Assembly: GCA_052117605.1 (NCBI GenBank) | Contig: JBQKIT010000003.1 | Source: CAG-791 sp000431495 | GTDB lineage: Bacteria; Bacillota; Clostridia; Lachnospirales; Lachnospiraceae | Direction: 5' to 3' (one strand) | Length of the DNA: 64,000 nucleotides | Shown here: piece after piece, positions 42,660-51,577 of the stretch | Numbering within the stretch: position 1 is the first letter of the stretch | Layout: each line of letters starts with the position of its first letter | Position numbers and translations under genes: made by a program | Notes under the pieces: generated by a model | Told to the model about the DNA's origin: nothing | The model's input: only the letters and a program-made list of their open reading frames with translations | Database searches by the model: none

Positions 42660-44447
42660 ATGAACGATATGACACAGAACACTGAGAAAATCAAAGCAGT
42701 TCTCCGCTGTGTGGTGCGCCCTGATGAGAAACAGACCAACGGCTTTGTTTCGTTCCTGAAGCGGGAGTATCAGACAGACGATGTGGAACTGGACATCGTG
42801 GAGGACCCGAAGATCTGGGGCGGCTTCATCCTTGAGGTTGGCAGCGAAGAGTACGACTGGAGTCTTCGGGGACGTGAGAACCAGATCGGTCAGAGAATAG
42901 ACCACGCGTGTGAAAAAGCCGGGACAGCAGTCAGTCAGGATAAGATCATTTCAATCCTTCGGGCTGCGGCAGAGGACTTTAAGGTTACGGCCGAAAAAAG
43001 AGAGGTCGGATTTGTAGAGACAGCCGGCGATGGAATTGTCACGGTGCATGGACTTCGTCATGCAATGTACGGCGAGATCATTCTTTTTGAAAATGGCGTA
43101 AAAGGAATGGTACAGAATATTACCGATGACGGCATCGGTGCCATTTTGTTCGACGAAGAAGGCTCGATCGGCGAAGGCAGCAAGGTGGTTGGAACCGGCA
43201 AGCAGGCGGGAATTCCGGTCAGTGACGAATATCTGGGCCGTGTTATCAATGCACTCGGCGAGCCGATCGACGGCGGTACGGAAATTCATGCGGGTGAATA
43301 TCGTCCGATTGAGGAGCCGGCACCCGGAATTGTAGAGCGAAAGAGTGTTTCCGAGCCTCTTCAGACCGGAATTCTTTCCATTGATTCCATGTTTCCCATT
43401 GGACGCGGACAGCGTGAGCTGATCATCGGAGATCGTCAGACCGGTAAAACATCCATAGCGGTGGATACCATTCTGAACCAGAAGGGAAAGAACTGTATCT
43501 GCATTTATGTTGCGATTGGTCAGAAGGCTTCGACCATTGCAGGTCTTGTCAATACGCTGCAGCAGCATGGCGCCATGGAGTACAGCATCGTGGTAAGCTC
43601 CACCGCTTCGGATCCTGCACCGCTTCAGTATATAGCACCTTATTCGGCAACCTCTCTTGCGGAATACTTCATGCATAAGGGGCAGGACGTTCTGATTGTT
43701 TATGATGATCTGTCCAAGCATGCTGTGGCCTACCGTGCCCTGTCGCTTCTTCTCGGAAGAAGTCCGGGACGTGAAGCCTACCCCGGAGATGTCTTCTACC
43801 TGCATTCCAGACTTCTGGAAAGAAGTGCAAGACTCTCGGATGAGCTTGGCGGAGGCTCCATTACGGCACTTCCTATTATTGAGACGCAGGACGGAGATGT
43901 TTCTGCCTATATTCCGACGAATGTCATTTCCATTACAGACGGACAGATTTTCCTGGAGAGCGACCTGTTCTTCGAAGGACAAAGACCGGCTGTCAACGTT
44001 GGTCTGTCCGTGTCCCGTGTCGGCGGTGCCGCTCAGACCAAGGCCATGAAGAAGGCGGCAGGCTCGCTTCGTATTGACCTTGCACAGTACCGTGAGATGG
44101 AAGTGTTCACGCAGTTTTCTTCGGATCTGGACGAGGCTACCACGCAGCAGCTCAAGCAGGGAAAGGTTCTGATGGAGCTTTTGAAGCAGCCTCTGGAGCA
44201 TCCGCTTTCTCATGCAGAGGAGGTTGTTGTTCTGACGGCCGGAGAGAGCCGGAAGTTCATTGATGTTCCGGTGAAGCAGGTGAAGGAATATGAGAATGCC
44301 TTCCTGTCCTGGATGGAGGAAGCGCATCGCGACATCATGGAAGAAATCGACCGCACCGGAAGACTGGAAGACGGGTTAAAGGAACGGATTCTGAAGGCCG
44401 CAGATGAGTTTGCGGCAGAGAAAGGCAGCCATGTCAGCAATACGTGA
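42660..44447 (+). CDS. atpA: ATP synthase fusion: delta C-terminal domain + alpha subunit
   Basis: 595 residues. Residues 12-82 match the C-terminal domain of subunit delta/OSCP: VVRPDEKQ, then D49-P..I..GGF (54-56) and the D66-S68-RGR segment equal to the delta DPS-IGG and D-S-RGR landmarks. From about residue 90 it is a complete alpha subunit: Walker A GDRQTGKT at 257-264 (near 170 in a normal alpha), YDDLSKHAVAYR and FTQFSSDLD. The ~105-residue N-terminal domain of delta is absent, and no other delta gene exists in the operon. Its ATG is 3 bases after atpF. The catalytic alpha part is sound; the joined stalk domain is unusual. Confidence 0.93.
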   Translation: MNDMTQNTEKIKAVLRCVVRPDEKQTNGFVSFLKREYQTDDVELDIVEDPKIWGGFILEVGSEEYDWSLRGRENQIGQRIDHACEKAGTAVSQDKIISILRAAAEDFKVTAEKREVGFVETAGDGIVTVHGLRHAMYGEIILFENGVKGMVQNITDDGIGAILFDEEGSIGEGSKVVGTGKQAGIPVSDEYLGRVINALGEPIDGGTEIHAGEYRPIEEPAPGIVERKSVSEPLQTGILSIDSMFPIGRGQRELIIGDRQTGKTSIAVDTILNQKGKNCICIYVAIGQKASTIAGLVNTLQQHGAMEYSIVVSSTASDPAPLQYIAPYSATSLAEYFMHKGQDVLIVYDDLSKHAVAYRALSLLLGRSPGREAYPGDVFYLHSRLLERSARLSDELGGGSITALPIIETQDGDVSAYIPTNVISITDGQIFLESDLFFEGQRPAVNVGLSVSRVGGAAQTKAMKKAAGSLRIDLAQYREMEVFTQFSSDLDEATTQQLKQGKVLMELLKQPLEHPLSHAEEVVVLTAGESRKFIDVPVKQVKEYENAFLSWMEEAHRDIMEEIDRTGRLEDGLKERILKAADEFAAEKGSHVSNT

Positions 44448-45366
44448 AATACGGGATCGCATCGCAAGCATTCAGAATACGATGAAGATTACGAATGCCA
44501 TGTATATGATCTCATCAACGAAGATGAATGCTGCTAAATCGGCGCTGAATGCGACGGAACCATACTTCTTTGCTCTGGAGGCCATGTTTGCAAGAGTCAT
44601 GCGCCATCTTCCTCCTGATTTTGAGCATGCCTATCTGGATCGGCGTGAGAAGGTCCCGGATGCTGACGTCAAACGTGCGATCGTGTGCGTTACGGCAGAT
44701 AAGGGCCTTGCGGGAGCATACAACCACAATGTCCTTCGGATGATGGAGGAGATGCTTCGACCGGACGGAAAGGATCTTCTGTTTGTGATCGGAGAGGTGG
44801 GACACGCCTACTGCGAGCAGCGTGGAATTCCGGTTTATAAGGACATTCACGAGACTGCGCAGAAGCCTACGCTTCCGAAAGCAAGGGTGATTGCATCCAG
44901 AATGCTGGATCTGTTTGCGCGGGAAGAGGTGGACGAGGTTTATATTATTTACACCCGGATGAAGAATTCCATGGAAAATGAAGTGCAGAAGACGCAGCTT
45001 CTTCCATTGGTACGTCTTAACAGCGGCGTGTTCCGCGAGAGCGCAAACGCCATCCTGGAGGAATTCGACCTGCAGCCGGATCCGGAGACTCTTCTGGACA
45101 ATATCATACCGGATTTTGTATCCGGCTATATTTACGGTGCACTGGTGGAGTCCTACTGCGCTGAGCATTCGAGCCGCATGCAGGCCATGGATGCCGCCAA
45201 CAAAGCAGGAGAGAAGCTTCTTTCCGAGCTGTCGGTCAAATATAACCGGGAGCGTCAGGCGGCTATCACGCAGGAGATCACCGAGGTGGCTGCAGGCGCC
45301 AGAGCAAGAAGTGAGCAATTGAAGAAAAGCCGCAGAAAGAAAATGGCGGCAGGAAAGGAGTCCTGA
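44431..45366 (+). CDS. atpG: ATP synthase F1 subunit gamma
   Basis: Central rotor shaft, 311 residues. It opens REIRDRIASIQNTMKITNAMYMISSTKM (start at ATG 44431, overlapping atpA by 17 bases) and ends with the conserved RQAAITQEITEVAAGA. The usual protein stops there; this one adds about 20 residues, strongly basic (SEQLKKSRRKKMAAGKES). That end lies at the top of the alpha3beta3 crown, next to the place of delta. Two short insertions account for other extra length. Confidence 0.95.
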   Translation: MSAIREIRDRIASIQNTMKITNAMYMISSTKMNAAKSALNATEPYFFALEAMFARVMRHLPPDFEHAYLDRREKVPDADVKRAIVCVTADKGLAGAYNHNVLRMMEEMLRPDGKDLLFVIGEVGHAYCEQRGIPVYKDIHETAQKPTLPKARVIASRMLDLFAREEVDEVYIIYTRMKNSMENEVQKTQLLPLVRLNSGVFRESANAILEEFDLQPDPETLLDNIIPDFVSGYIYGALVESYCAEHSSRMQAMDAANKAGEKLLSELSVKYNRERQAAITQEITEVAAGARARSEQLKKSRRKKMAAGKES

Positions 45367-45368
45367 CA

Positions 45369-46754
45369 ATGCAGATCGGAAAGATCACTCAGGTTATGGG
45401 ACCGGTTGTAGACGTTCAGTTTCCGGAACGGCCCCTTCCTGTTATTAAAACCGCACTGCAGGCGGACAATCACGGAAAAAAGGCCGTGATGGAGGTGGCA
45501 CAGCACATCGGAGACGATACCGTTCGCTGCATCATGCTTTCCTCCAGTGAGGGATTGCAGAAGGATATGCCGGTATTGTCCACAGGCAGCGGGATCGAGG
45601 TTCCTGTCGGAGATCAGAACCTTGGACGTCTGTTCAATGTACTGGGGGATACCATTGACGGAAAGGAGAGCCTTGCGGATGCAAAACGCTGGGAAATTCA
45701 CCGCAAGCCTCCGAAGTTTACGGATCAGAGCCCGGTACAGGAAATTCTGGAGACCGGAATTAAGGTTATTGATCTGATCGCACCTTATGCAAAGGGCGGA
45801 AAGGTCGGTTTGTTCGGCGGTGCCGGTGTCGGAAAAACCGTCCTCATTCAGGAGCTGATCCGCAACGTTGCGGCTGAGCACGGCGGATATTCGATTTTCA
45901 CGGGAGTCGGCGAGCGTTCCCGTGAGGGAAATGACCTTTGGAGCGAAATGACGCAGTCCGGCGTTATTGATAATACAGCCCTGGTATTCGGACAGATGAA
46001 TGAGCCGCCGGGAGCCCGTATGAGAGTGGCCGAGACCGGTCTTACCATGGCGGAGTATTTCCGGGATGTGGAGCATAAGGATGTGCTGTTATTCATCGAT
46101 AACATCTTCCGTTTTGTGCAGGCAGGCTCCGAGGTATCCTCACTTCTTGGCCGTATGCCCTCCGCAGTCGGCTATCAGCCGACACTGGCAAATGAAATGG
46201 GAGCACTTCAGGAGAGAATTGCTTCTACGAAGAACGGATCGGTTACCTCCGTGCAGGCGGTCTATGTTCCTGCAGACGATCTGACGGACCCTGCACCCGC
46301 AACGACCTTTGCGCATTTGGATGCAACGACGGTTCTGTCCCGTAAGATTGTCGAGCAGGGTATTTATCCTGCTGTGGATCCCCTGGAGTCCTCTTCCAGA
46401 ATTCTGGAAGAGAATGTCGTTGGAAAAGAGCATTATGAGACGGCACAGAGCGTTCTCCAGATTCTGCAGAAGTACAAGGAGCTTCAGGATATCATTGCAA
46501 TTCTTGGTATGGAAGAGCTCTCGGATGAGGATAAGCAGACGGTCTACCGTGCAAGAAAGATCCGGAACTTCCTGTCCCAGCCGTTCCATGTGGCAGAGCA
46601 GTTTACGGGAATTCCGGGCAAATATGTCCCGCTGAAGGATACCATCAAGGGCTTCCAGGCAATCATCGGAGGCGATCTGGACGAGGTTCCGGAGACGGCC
46701 TTCTTTAACACGGGTACCATTGATGAGGTATGGGAGAAGTCGAAGTCTCTGTAA
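45369..46754 (+). CDS. atpD: ATP synthase F1 subunit beta
   Basis: Catalytic subunit, 461 residues. Walker A GGAGVGKT at 150-157, GERSREGNDL, the FIDNIFRF Walker B strand and the DELSEED-type loop as EELSDED. It begins 2 bases after atpG. Makes ATP in the alternating sites with the alpha fusion. No departure from the family apart from normal variation. Confidence 0.97.
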   Translation: MQIGKITQVMGPVVDVQFPERPLPVIKTALQADNHGKKAVMEVAQHIGDDTVRCIMLSSSEGLQKDMPVLSTGSGIEVPVGDQNLGRLFNVLGDTIDGKESLADAKRWEIHRKPPKFTDQSPVQEILETGIKVIDLIAPYAKGGKVGLFGGAGVGKTVLIQELIRNVAAEHGGYSIFTGVGERSREGNDLWSEMTQSGVIDNTALVFGQMNEPPGARMRVAETGLTMAEYFRDVEHKDVLLFIDNIFRFVQAGSEVSSLLGRMPSAVGYQPTLANEMGALQERIASTKNGSVTSVQAVYVPADDLTDPAPATTFAHLDATTVLSRKIVEQGIYPAVDPLESSSRILEENVVGKEHYETAQSVLQILQKYKELQDIIAILGMEELSDEDKQTVYRARKIRNFLSQPFHVAEQFTGIPGKYVPLKDTIKGFQAIIGGDLDEVPETAFFNTGTIDEVWEKSKSL

Positions 46755-46804
46755 CAGGAGACCTCGTACTGCGCCCGTGCTTTGTACAGAAAGAGTGACA
46801 GGAT

Positions 46805-47227
46805 ATGGCAGATGTAAAAAATATGTTTTTCCTGCGGGTTATTGCGGCGGAAAAGGTTTTTTATACCGGCTATGCAAGGAATCTGATCATCGAGACGCTC
46901 GATGGCCAGATTTCCTTTCTTGCGCACCATCAGGAGATGATGGCGGCGCTGAATCCGGGAGAGCTGCAGATTCAGGACGAAGAGGGAAAATGGATTCGCG
47001 TCATAGCCGGCTGCGGATCTATGGTGTTTGCCAACAACCGCGCAACCGTGCTTGTGGAAACCTGCGAGCGGCCGGAAGAGATCGACCGGAGAAGAGCGGA
47101 AGAGGCATTGGAACGCGCGAAGGAGCGGATGCGCCAGAAGCAAAGCCAGCGGGAGTATCACATGACGCAGGCGGCGATGGCAAGGGCGTTGTCGAGACTT
47201 TCTCTGAAGGATAAGCTGAGAGTATAA
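46805..47227 (+). CDS. atpC: ATP synthase F1 subunit epsilon
   Basis: 140 residues: an N-terminal beta barrel (LRVIAAEKVFYTGYARNLIIETLDGQISFLAHH) that joins gamma to the c-ring, and a C-terminal two-helix arm (RRAEEALERAKERMRQ...) that can inhibit ATP hydrolysis. Last atp gene. Confidence 0.93.
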   Translation: MADVKNMFFLRVIAAEKVFYTGYARNLIIETLDGQISFLAHHQEMMAALNPGELQIQDEEGKWIRVIAGCGSMVFANNRATVLVETCERPEEIDRRRAEEALERAKERMRQKQSQREYHMTQAAMARALSRLSLKDKLRV

Positions 47228-47248
47228 GAGAGAAGCGGGAAAGATATT

Positions 47249-47989
47249 ATGGATGATTACAGAAGACCGGGTGAGAATCTGGCCGGATCCGGAAGGAAGA
47301 GAAGAGTTCAGATGTCGGAGGCGACCAGCGTCATGCTGGCGCTGACGCTTTCCGGGGGCATGCAGGATGCCTATTCTTATTTTGTGCGCGGAAAGGTATT
47401 TGCCAATGCCCAGACGGGAAACCTTGTTCTTATGGCCGAGCATATGTTCAATGCAGATTTCAGGGGAGGGGTTAAATACCTGTTTCCCCTGGTGTTTTTT
47501 GCGTTTGGGGTCTTTGTGGCGGAACAGATCCGCGGAAGATTTCAGTATTCCGGGATTCTTCACTGGAGACAGATGATCGTGGCGCTGGAAATTCTGATGC
47601 TTCTTATCGTAGGATTTCTTCCGGTCAATGATGCGGTCAACCCTCTGGCCAATGCCATGACCTCGTTCGCCTGTGCCATGCAGGTTCAGGCATTCCGCAA
47701 GGTGAATGGCTATGCGTATGCGAGCACCATGTGCATCGGGAATATGCGCAGCGGGATGGAAGCGCTAAGTGCCTACACGAGAACCGGAAACCGGGAGCTT
47801 CTCCTGAAGACGGGCCAGTATTTTCTTGTCATTCTGACCTTTTTCCTTGGCGCCGGAATCGGAGGAGCTCTTGCGGAAACCGGAGGCAGGCGCATGATCT
47901 GGATTTCCTGCGTGCTTTTGATCGTCAGCTTTCTTCTGATGTTCCTTCGCTCGGAGGAAGAGAAAATGGAAGAAGAATCGGGAAAATAA
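47249..47989 (+). CDS. DUF1275 (YoaK-like) membrane protein
   Basis: 246 residues, about six membrane segments, with the family's early GGMQDAYSYFVRGKVFANAQTGN motif and a mid-protein AMQVQAFRKVNG..YASTMCIGNMRS segment. Function unknown. It begins 21 bases after atpC and may be in the same transcript. The start is uncertain; ATG 47312 is an alternative. Confidence 0.85.
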   Translation: MDDYRRPGENLAGSGRKRRVQMSEATSVMLALTLSGGMQDAYSYFVRGKVFANAQTGNLVLMAEHMFNADFRGGVKYLFPLVFFAFGVFVAEQIRGRFQYSGILHWRQMIVALEILMLLIVGFLPVNDAVNPLANAMTSFACAMQVQAFRKVNGYAYASTMCIGNMRSGMEALSAYTRTGNRELLLKTGQYFLVILTFFLGAGIGGALAETGGRRMIWISCVLLIVSFLLMFLRSEEEKMEEESGK

Positions 47990-48113
47990 AGAATACAGAA
48001 GTAAATATTCCGCTAATTTTCTGCCGGAGGGTTCACAAAAGGCGGGAAAGCGTGTATTGTATAGCATTGTGTTAAAAAATTAACAGATGTATGGGGAAAA
48101 GGAGGCGCGACTC

Positions 48114-49478
48114 ATGATTGCTCAGGCAGCAGCTCTGATTATTTTTGTGGGTATGTTTGTGCTGATTATTCTGGACAAGTTTGAGCGCCAGTGGATCACA
48201 CTGGTGAGCGGACTTCTGATGCTGATCGTGGTTTTCGGCATCTGTCTGCACAGCCCGCAGGCAATTGTTGATACGCTGAATCTGAAGGCGTTTTTTGCAA
48301 AAAGCTTCTGGTACGGCGGGGAGGAAAGTGCTTCGGCAGGAATCAACTGGTCTACCATTGTGTTCATTGCCGGCATGATGATTATGGTGGAAGGGCTTGG
48401 GCATTCCGGCTTCTTCCGGTGGCTTTGCCTGTCCCTTGCCAAGGCGGTGCACTATCATCTGGTACCGCTTCTGATCTGCTTCATGTGCATGTCGGGCTTT
48501 CTGTCGATGTTCATTGACAGCATCACGGTGGTTCTGTTTCTTGCAACGGTGACGATTGAGCTGTCACGTATGCTGAAATACAATCCGGTTCCGATGATTC
48601 TGGCAGAGATTTTCTGTGCGAATCTCGGCGGTGCGGCGACGATGAGCGGAGATCCGCCGAACATCATCATCGGTACCTCGCTCGGTTATACATTTATGGA
48701 TTTTATCTCGAATACCGGAGCGGTGGTCGGAATCAGCTTTCTTTTTGCGCTGGTATATTTCTGGCTCTGCTTCCGCAAGGAGCTGAAGGCCAATGAGGCG
48801 GCGAGAGTGGGAGAGGTTTCCTGTCCGGAGCCGTCCACGGCGATTGAAAGCAAGCCGGCGTTTCTCGGCGGAATTCTGGTTTTCGCTCTTGCCGTTGTTC
48901 TTCTGATTACGCATGCGCAGACGGGACTGACGGTTTCCTGTATCGGCGTCATCGTGGCGGTTCTGACGGTGATAGCGATGACGGCAACGTCCGGAATCCA
49001 GGTTATTCCCAGGATTTTCCGCGGGGTGGACTATAAGACCCTTCTGTTCTTTATCGGCCTGTTTGTGTCGGTCGGAGGTCTGGAGCAGACCGGCGTGCTG
49101 GAGGTCATCGCACATTTTATCTCGGTGATCAGCGGCGGAAATCCCTATGTGATGACGGCTATTATCCTGATTCTGTCAGCCGGCTGCAGCGCACTCATTG
49201 ATAATATCCCGTTTGCGGCGACCATGATCCCCGTGATTCAGTCGCTTTCGGCGACGACAGGCATGGCACTTCCTACGCTTGCCTGGACACTTTCTCTGGG
49301 AACGGACATCGGCGGAAACGCAACTCCGATCGGTGCATCTGCAAATGTTGTTGGCACATCGGTTTCCGCGAAGAATGGACATCCGATCAGCTGGGGAAAA
49401 TACTGCAAATATTGTGTACCTGCGACCGTCATTGTTATAATGATATCGTTAGGCTGCATTTACGTCAGGTATCTGTAA
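48114..49478 (+). CDS. SLC13/NhaD-ArsB-like permease
   Basis: 454 residues, 11-12 membrane segments. Central MSGDPPNIIIG and late GGNATPIGASANV repeats are the two ion-binding loops of the IT (ion transporter) superfamily, shared by ArsB, NhaD and SLC13 carriers. Possible substrates include sodium/proton, arsenite or dicarboxylate and cannot be decided. AAGGAGG lies 8 bases before ATG 48114, preferred to ATG 48087. Confidence 0.85.
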   Translation: MIAQAAALIIFVGMFVLIILDKFERQWITLVSGLLMLIVVFGICLHSPQAIVDTLNLKAFFAKSFWYGGEESASAGINWSTIVFIAGMMIMVEGLGHSGFFRWLCLSLAKAVHYHLVPLLICFMCMSGFLSMFIDSITVVLFLATVTIELSRMLKYNPVPMILAEIFCANLGGAATMSGDPPNIIIGTSLGYTFMDFISNTGAVVGISFLFALVYFWLCFRKELKANEAARVGEVSCPEPSTAIESKPAFLGGILVFALAVVLLITHAQTGLTVSCIGVIVAVLTVIAMTATSGIQVIPRIFRGVDYKTLLFFIGLFVSVGGLEQTGVLEVIAHFISVISGGNPYVMTAIILILSAGCSALIDNIPFAATMIPVIQSLSATTGMALPTLAWTLSLGTDIGGNATPIGASANVVGTSVSAKNGHPISWGKYCKYCVPATVIVIMISLGCIYVRYL

Positions 49479-49506
49479 CAAGGACAGTGCGAAGGGGGCT
49501 TGCAGG

Positions 49507-50127
49507 ATGAACGAGAATCAGATCATTGTATCGGTCGGACGTGAACACGGAAGCGGCGGTCATTTTATTGCGCAGGAGCTTGCGGACAATCTGGGAATTA
49601 AGCTTTACGACAAGGAGATCATTGAAGGCGTCGTGGAGAAGGGCTTTTCCAGAGAGTTTGTAGAGGCGATGGATGAGAAGCCGATCAATTATTTTCTTTC
49701 GAGAAGAATCGGAGAGTTCTCCAATTCTCCGGAGGAGATTGTTGCGGAGCAGGTGTTTGATTATATCCGCGAGATCGCGAAGAAGGGCGAATCCTTTGTG
49801 ATCGTAGGCCGCTGTGCGGAATCGGTGCTTCGGCTGTATCCTCATGTTCTGAGTGTCTTTGTCACCGGAGATAAAAAGGATAAGCTGGAGCGGATTAAGA
49901 CAATCTATCATCTGGATTCCATGGCAGCACAGGATCGGATCCGCCGCGTAGATTCCAAGAGGAAGCAGTATCACAACCATTATGCGGACTACAAGTGGGG
50001 CGATTCCAGAGGGTATGATCTTCTGATTAACAGCAGCCGTCTCGGGATTGATGGAACGGCAAAATGCCTTGCCGGTTATGTACACGCCTACATGGAAGTG
50101 AAGGGGATCAAGAACCCGTCCAGATAG
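49507..50127 (+). CDS. Cytidylate kinase-like family protein
   Basis: 206 residues with an NMP-kinase P-loop (GREHGSGGHFIA) near residues 11-22 and FVIVGRCAESVL later. It resembles the AAA-like cytidylate kinase-related family common in Clostridia. It is distinct from the Cmk domain at 28349, so it is unlikely to be the main CMP kinase. GGGGG upstream of ATG. A strong bidirectional terminator follows. Confidence 0.85.
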   Translation: MNENQIIVSVGREHGSGGHFIAQELADNLGIKLYDKEIIEGVVEKGFSREFVEAMDEKPINYFLSRRIGEFSNSPEEIVAEQVFDYIREIAKKGESFVIVGRCAESVLRLYPHVLSVFVTGDKKDKLERIKTIYHLDSMAAQDRIRRVDSKRKQYHNHYADYKWGDSRGYDLLINSSRLGIDGTAKCLAGYVHAYMEVKGIKNPSR

Positions 50128-50176
50128 AAACCGTTTCTGAGGGCGGTTCTTTCAAAGGCCCTCGATCATTGCATTC

Positions 50177-50223
50177 AAAAACCCGCATCATCAGATTTTA
50201 TGAATCTGATGATGCGGGTTTTT
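50177..50223. terminator. Bidirectional terminator
   Basis: 21-bp perfect stem (arms 50177-50197 and 50203-50223) with loop TTATG. It has an A-run on the left and a T-run on the right, so it can serve both the plus gene before it and the minus methyltransferase gene after it. Confidence 0.93.
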
Positions 50224-50292
50224 CTGTGAGTTTCCTTTCCAAAGGCTGCCGGAAGGCTTGTAATCACGGACGCTTTTCGGAAGCCGGGACCC

Positions 50293-51414
50293 TCAGCCCC
50301 AGACCTCCTTTGCAATCTCCTTTACGAGAGCAAGCTTGGCCCACTGCTCCTCTTCCGTCAGCTTGTTGCCGATTTCGCAGGAAGCGAAGCCGCACTGAGG
50401 AGAGAGATACAGGCGGTCCAGGCTGATATAATTGGCTGCTTCGCGGATTCTGGCAATGACCTTTTCCTTGTCCTCCAGCTCGGGAGACTTGGTGGTAATC
50501 AGGCCGAGAACGACCTTTTTGTCTCCCGTGATTTCCTTCAGAGGAGCAAAGCCGCCGGAGCGGTCGGAGTCATATTCGAGATAATAAGCATTGACGTTCT
50601 CGCGGGAGAACAGGTAGCGGGCGATGCCGTCGTATCCGCCGGTTGCTGCATAGGTCGAGTGGAAGTTGCCACGGCAGACATGGGTGTTGATGACAAGCTC
50701 CTTCGGAGCAGCGGCAAGAACCGCGTTGTTGATGTTCAGATAGCGCTCACGGATCACATCGATTCCCTTGTCATCCGTTCCGAAGAAAGCGTGTCTTCTG
50801 GGATCTACGAGAAGTCCCCAGGAGCAGTCATCCAGCTGAAGATTCCGGCAGCCTGCAGCGTACAGATCGTTGATGAACGCTGTATAGGCAGCGACGAGAT
50901 CTGCTTCAAAGGCTTCGGTGCTCTCATAGAACTGATGGACATTTTCCTTTGCAAACGGCATATCGAACTGCTCCAGAAACTGTGCCGGAGCGGGAATGGT
51001 AAGCTTTGCAACGGTATTCTCATCTTCCTGTGCCTGTACAAAACGGAAGTGATCCAGGAAGGGGTGGGTTCCCCGGTAGGTGACCTTTCCGGTGAGGAAG
51101 GTGTCATCAATCATGGCAGCCTCTCCCTGAAAGGGAAGACCCGTTTTGGTCGGCTTGTGGTCAATGCCCGCAAAGCCCCACATAAAATCCAGATGCCAGG
51201 TTGCACGGCGGAACTCACCGTCTGTGAGTACGTGGTAGCCGGCCTTTTTCTGTTTTTCAATGAGGTCCAGGATACAGCGGTCCTCGACGGCCTTTAGCTC
51301 CTTTGCAGAGATCGTGCCGGCTTCGAAGCTTCTGCGGGCATCCTTGAGCTCTTCGGGGCGCAGAAAGCTCCCGACGAAATCATAGCGGAAAGGGGTAGAG
51401 ATGTTTTTACTCAT
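50293..51414 (-). CDS. MetE C-terminal-like methyltransferase (YxjG/YxjH type)
   Basis: 373 residues of the cobalamin-independent methionine synthase barrel, catalytic half only. Landmarks: GSFLRPEEL, LDDCSWG, NTHVCRGN (zinc ligands His and Cys), LGLITTKSPELED and SPQCGFASCE (zinc Cys). Such single-domain proteins move a methyl group to homocysteine or a related thiol from a donor other than long folates. ATG 51414 with AGGAGG is preferred to the longer reading to 51519. It is divergent from a LysR gene with a palindromic operator; no SAM riboswitch or T-box is seen. Confidence 0.9.
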   Translation of the reverse strand: MSKNISTPFRYDFVGSFLRPEELKDARRSFEAGTISAKELKAVEDRCILDLIEKQKKAGYHVLTDGEFRRATWHLDFMWGFAGIDHKPTKTGLPFQGEAAMIDDTFLTGKVTYRGTHPFLDHFRFVQAQEDENTVAKLTIPAPAQFLEQFDMPFAKENVHQFYESTEAFEADLVAAYTAFINDLYAAGCRNLQLDDCSWGLLVDPRRHAFFGTDDKGIDVIRERYLNINNAVLAAAPKELVINTHVCRGNFHSTYAATGGYDGIARYLFSRENVNAYYLEYDSDRSGGFAPLKEITGDKKVVLGLITTKSPELEDKEKVIARIREAANYISLDRLYLSPQCGFASCEIGNKLTEEEQWAKLALVKEIAKEVWG

Positions 51415-51517
51415 GTGTTCTATGTCCTCCTGTAGGATCGTTTGTTCTGTGATAGGAATGGTTTGATTATAAGGAACGATCTGCGTGATCGGAAATACAG
51501 AAAATTGAAGCATAACC

Positions 51518-51544
51518 ATAGATTGAATCTATATCCATTTGGAT
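51518..51544. promoter_or_regulatory. LysR-type operator between methyltransferase and LysR gene
   Basis: ATAGATT-G-AATCTAT (51518-51532) is a perfect inverted repeat of the T-N11-A form, followed directly by ATCCATTTGGAT (51533-51544). Together they make adjacent binding and activation sites in the 163-bp divergent spacer. Confidence 0.75.
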
Positions 51545-51577
51545 CTATGATATCGGATAGAAGGAGGATGCATTCCT

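Noticed and set aside
51415..51577. SAM riboswitch or T-box before the MetE-like gene
   Set aside because: The 163-bp spacer shows only LysR palindromes and a ribosome site; no conserved riboswitch core or T-box sequence.
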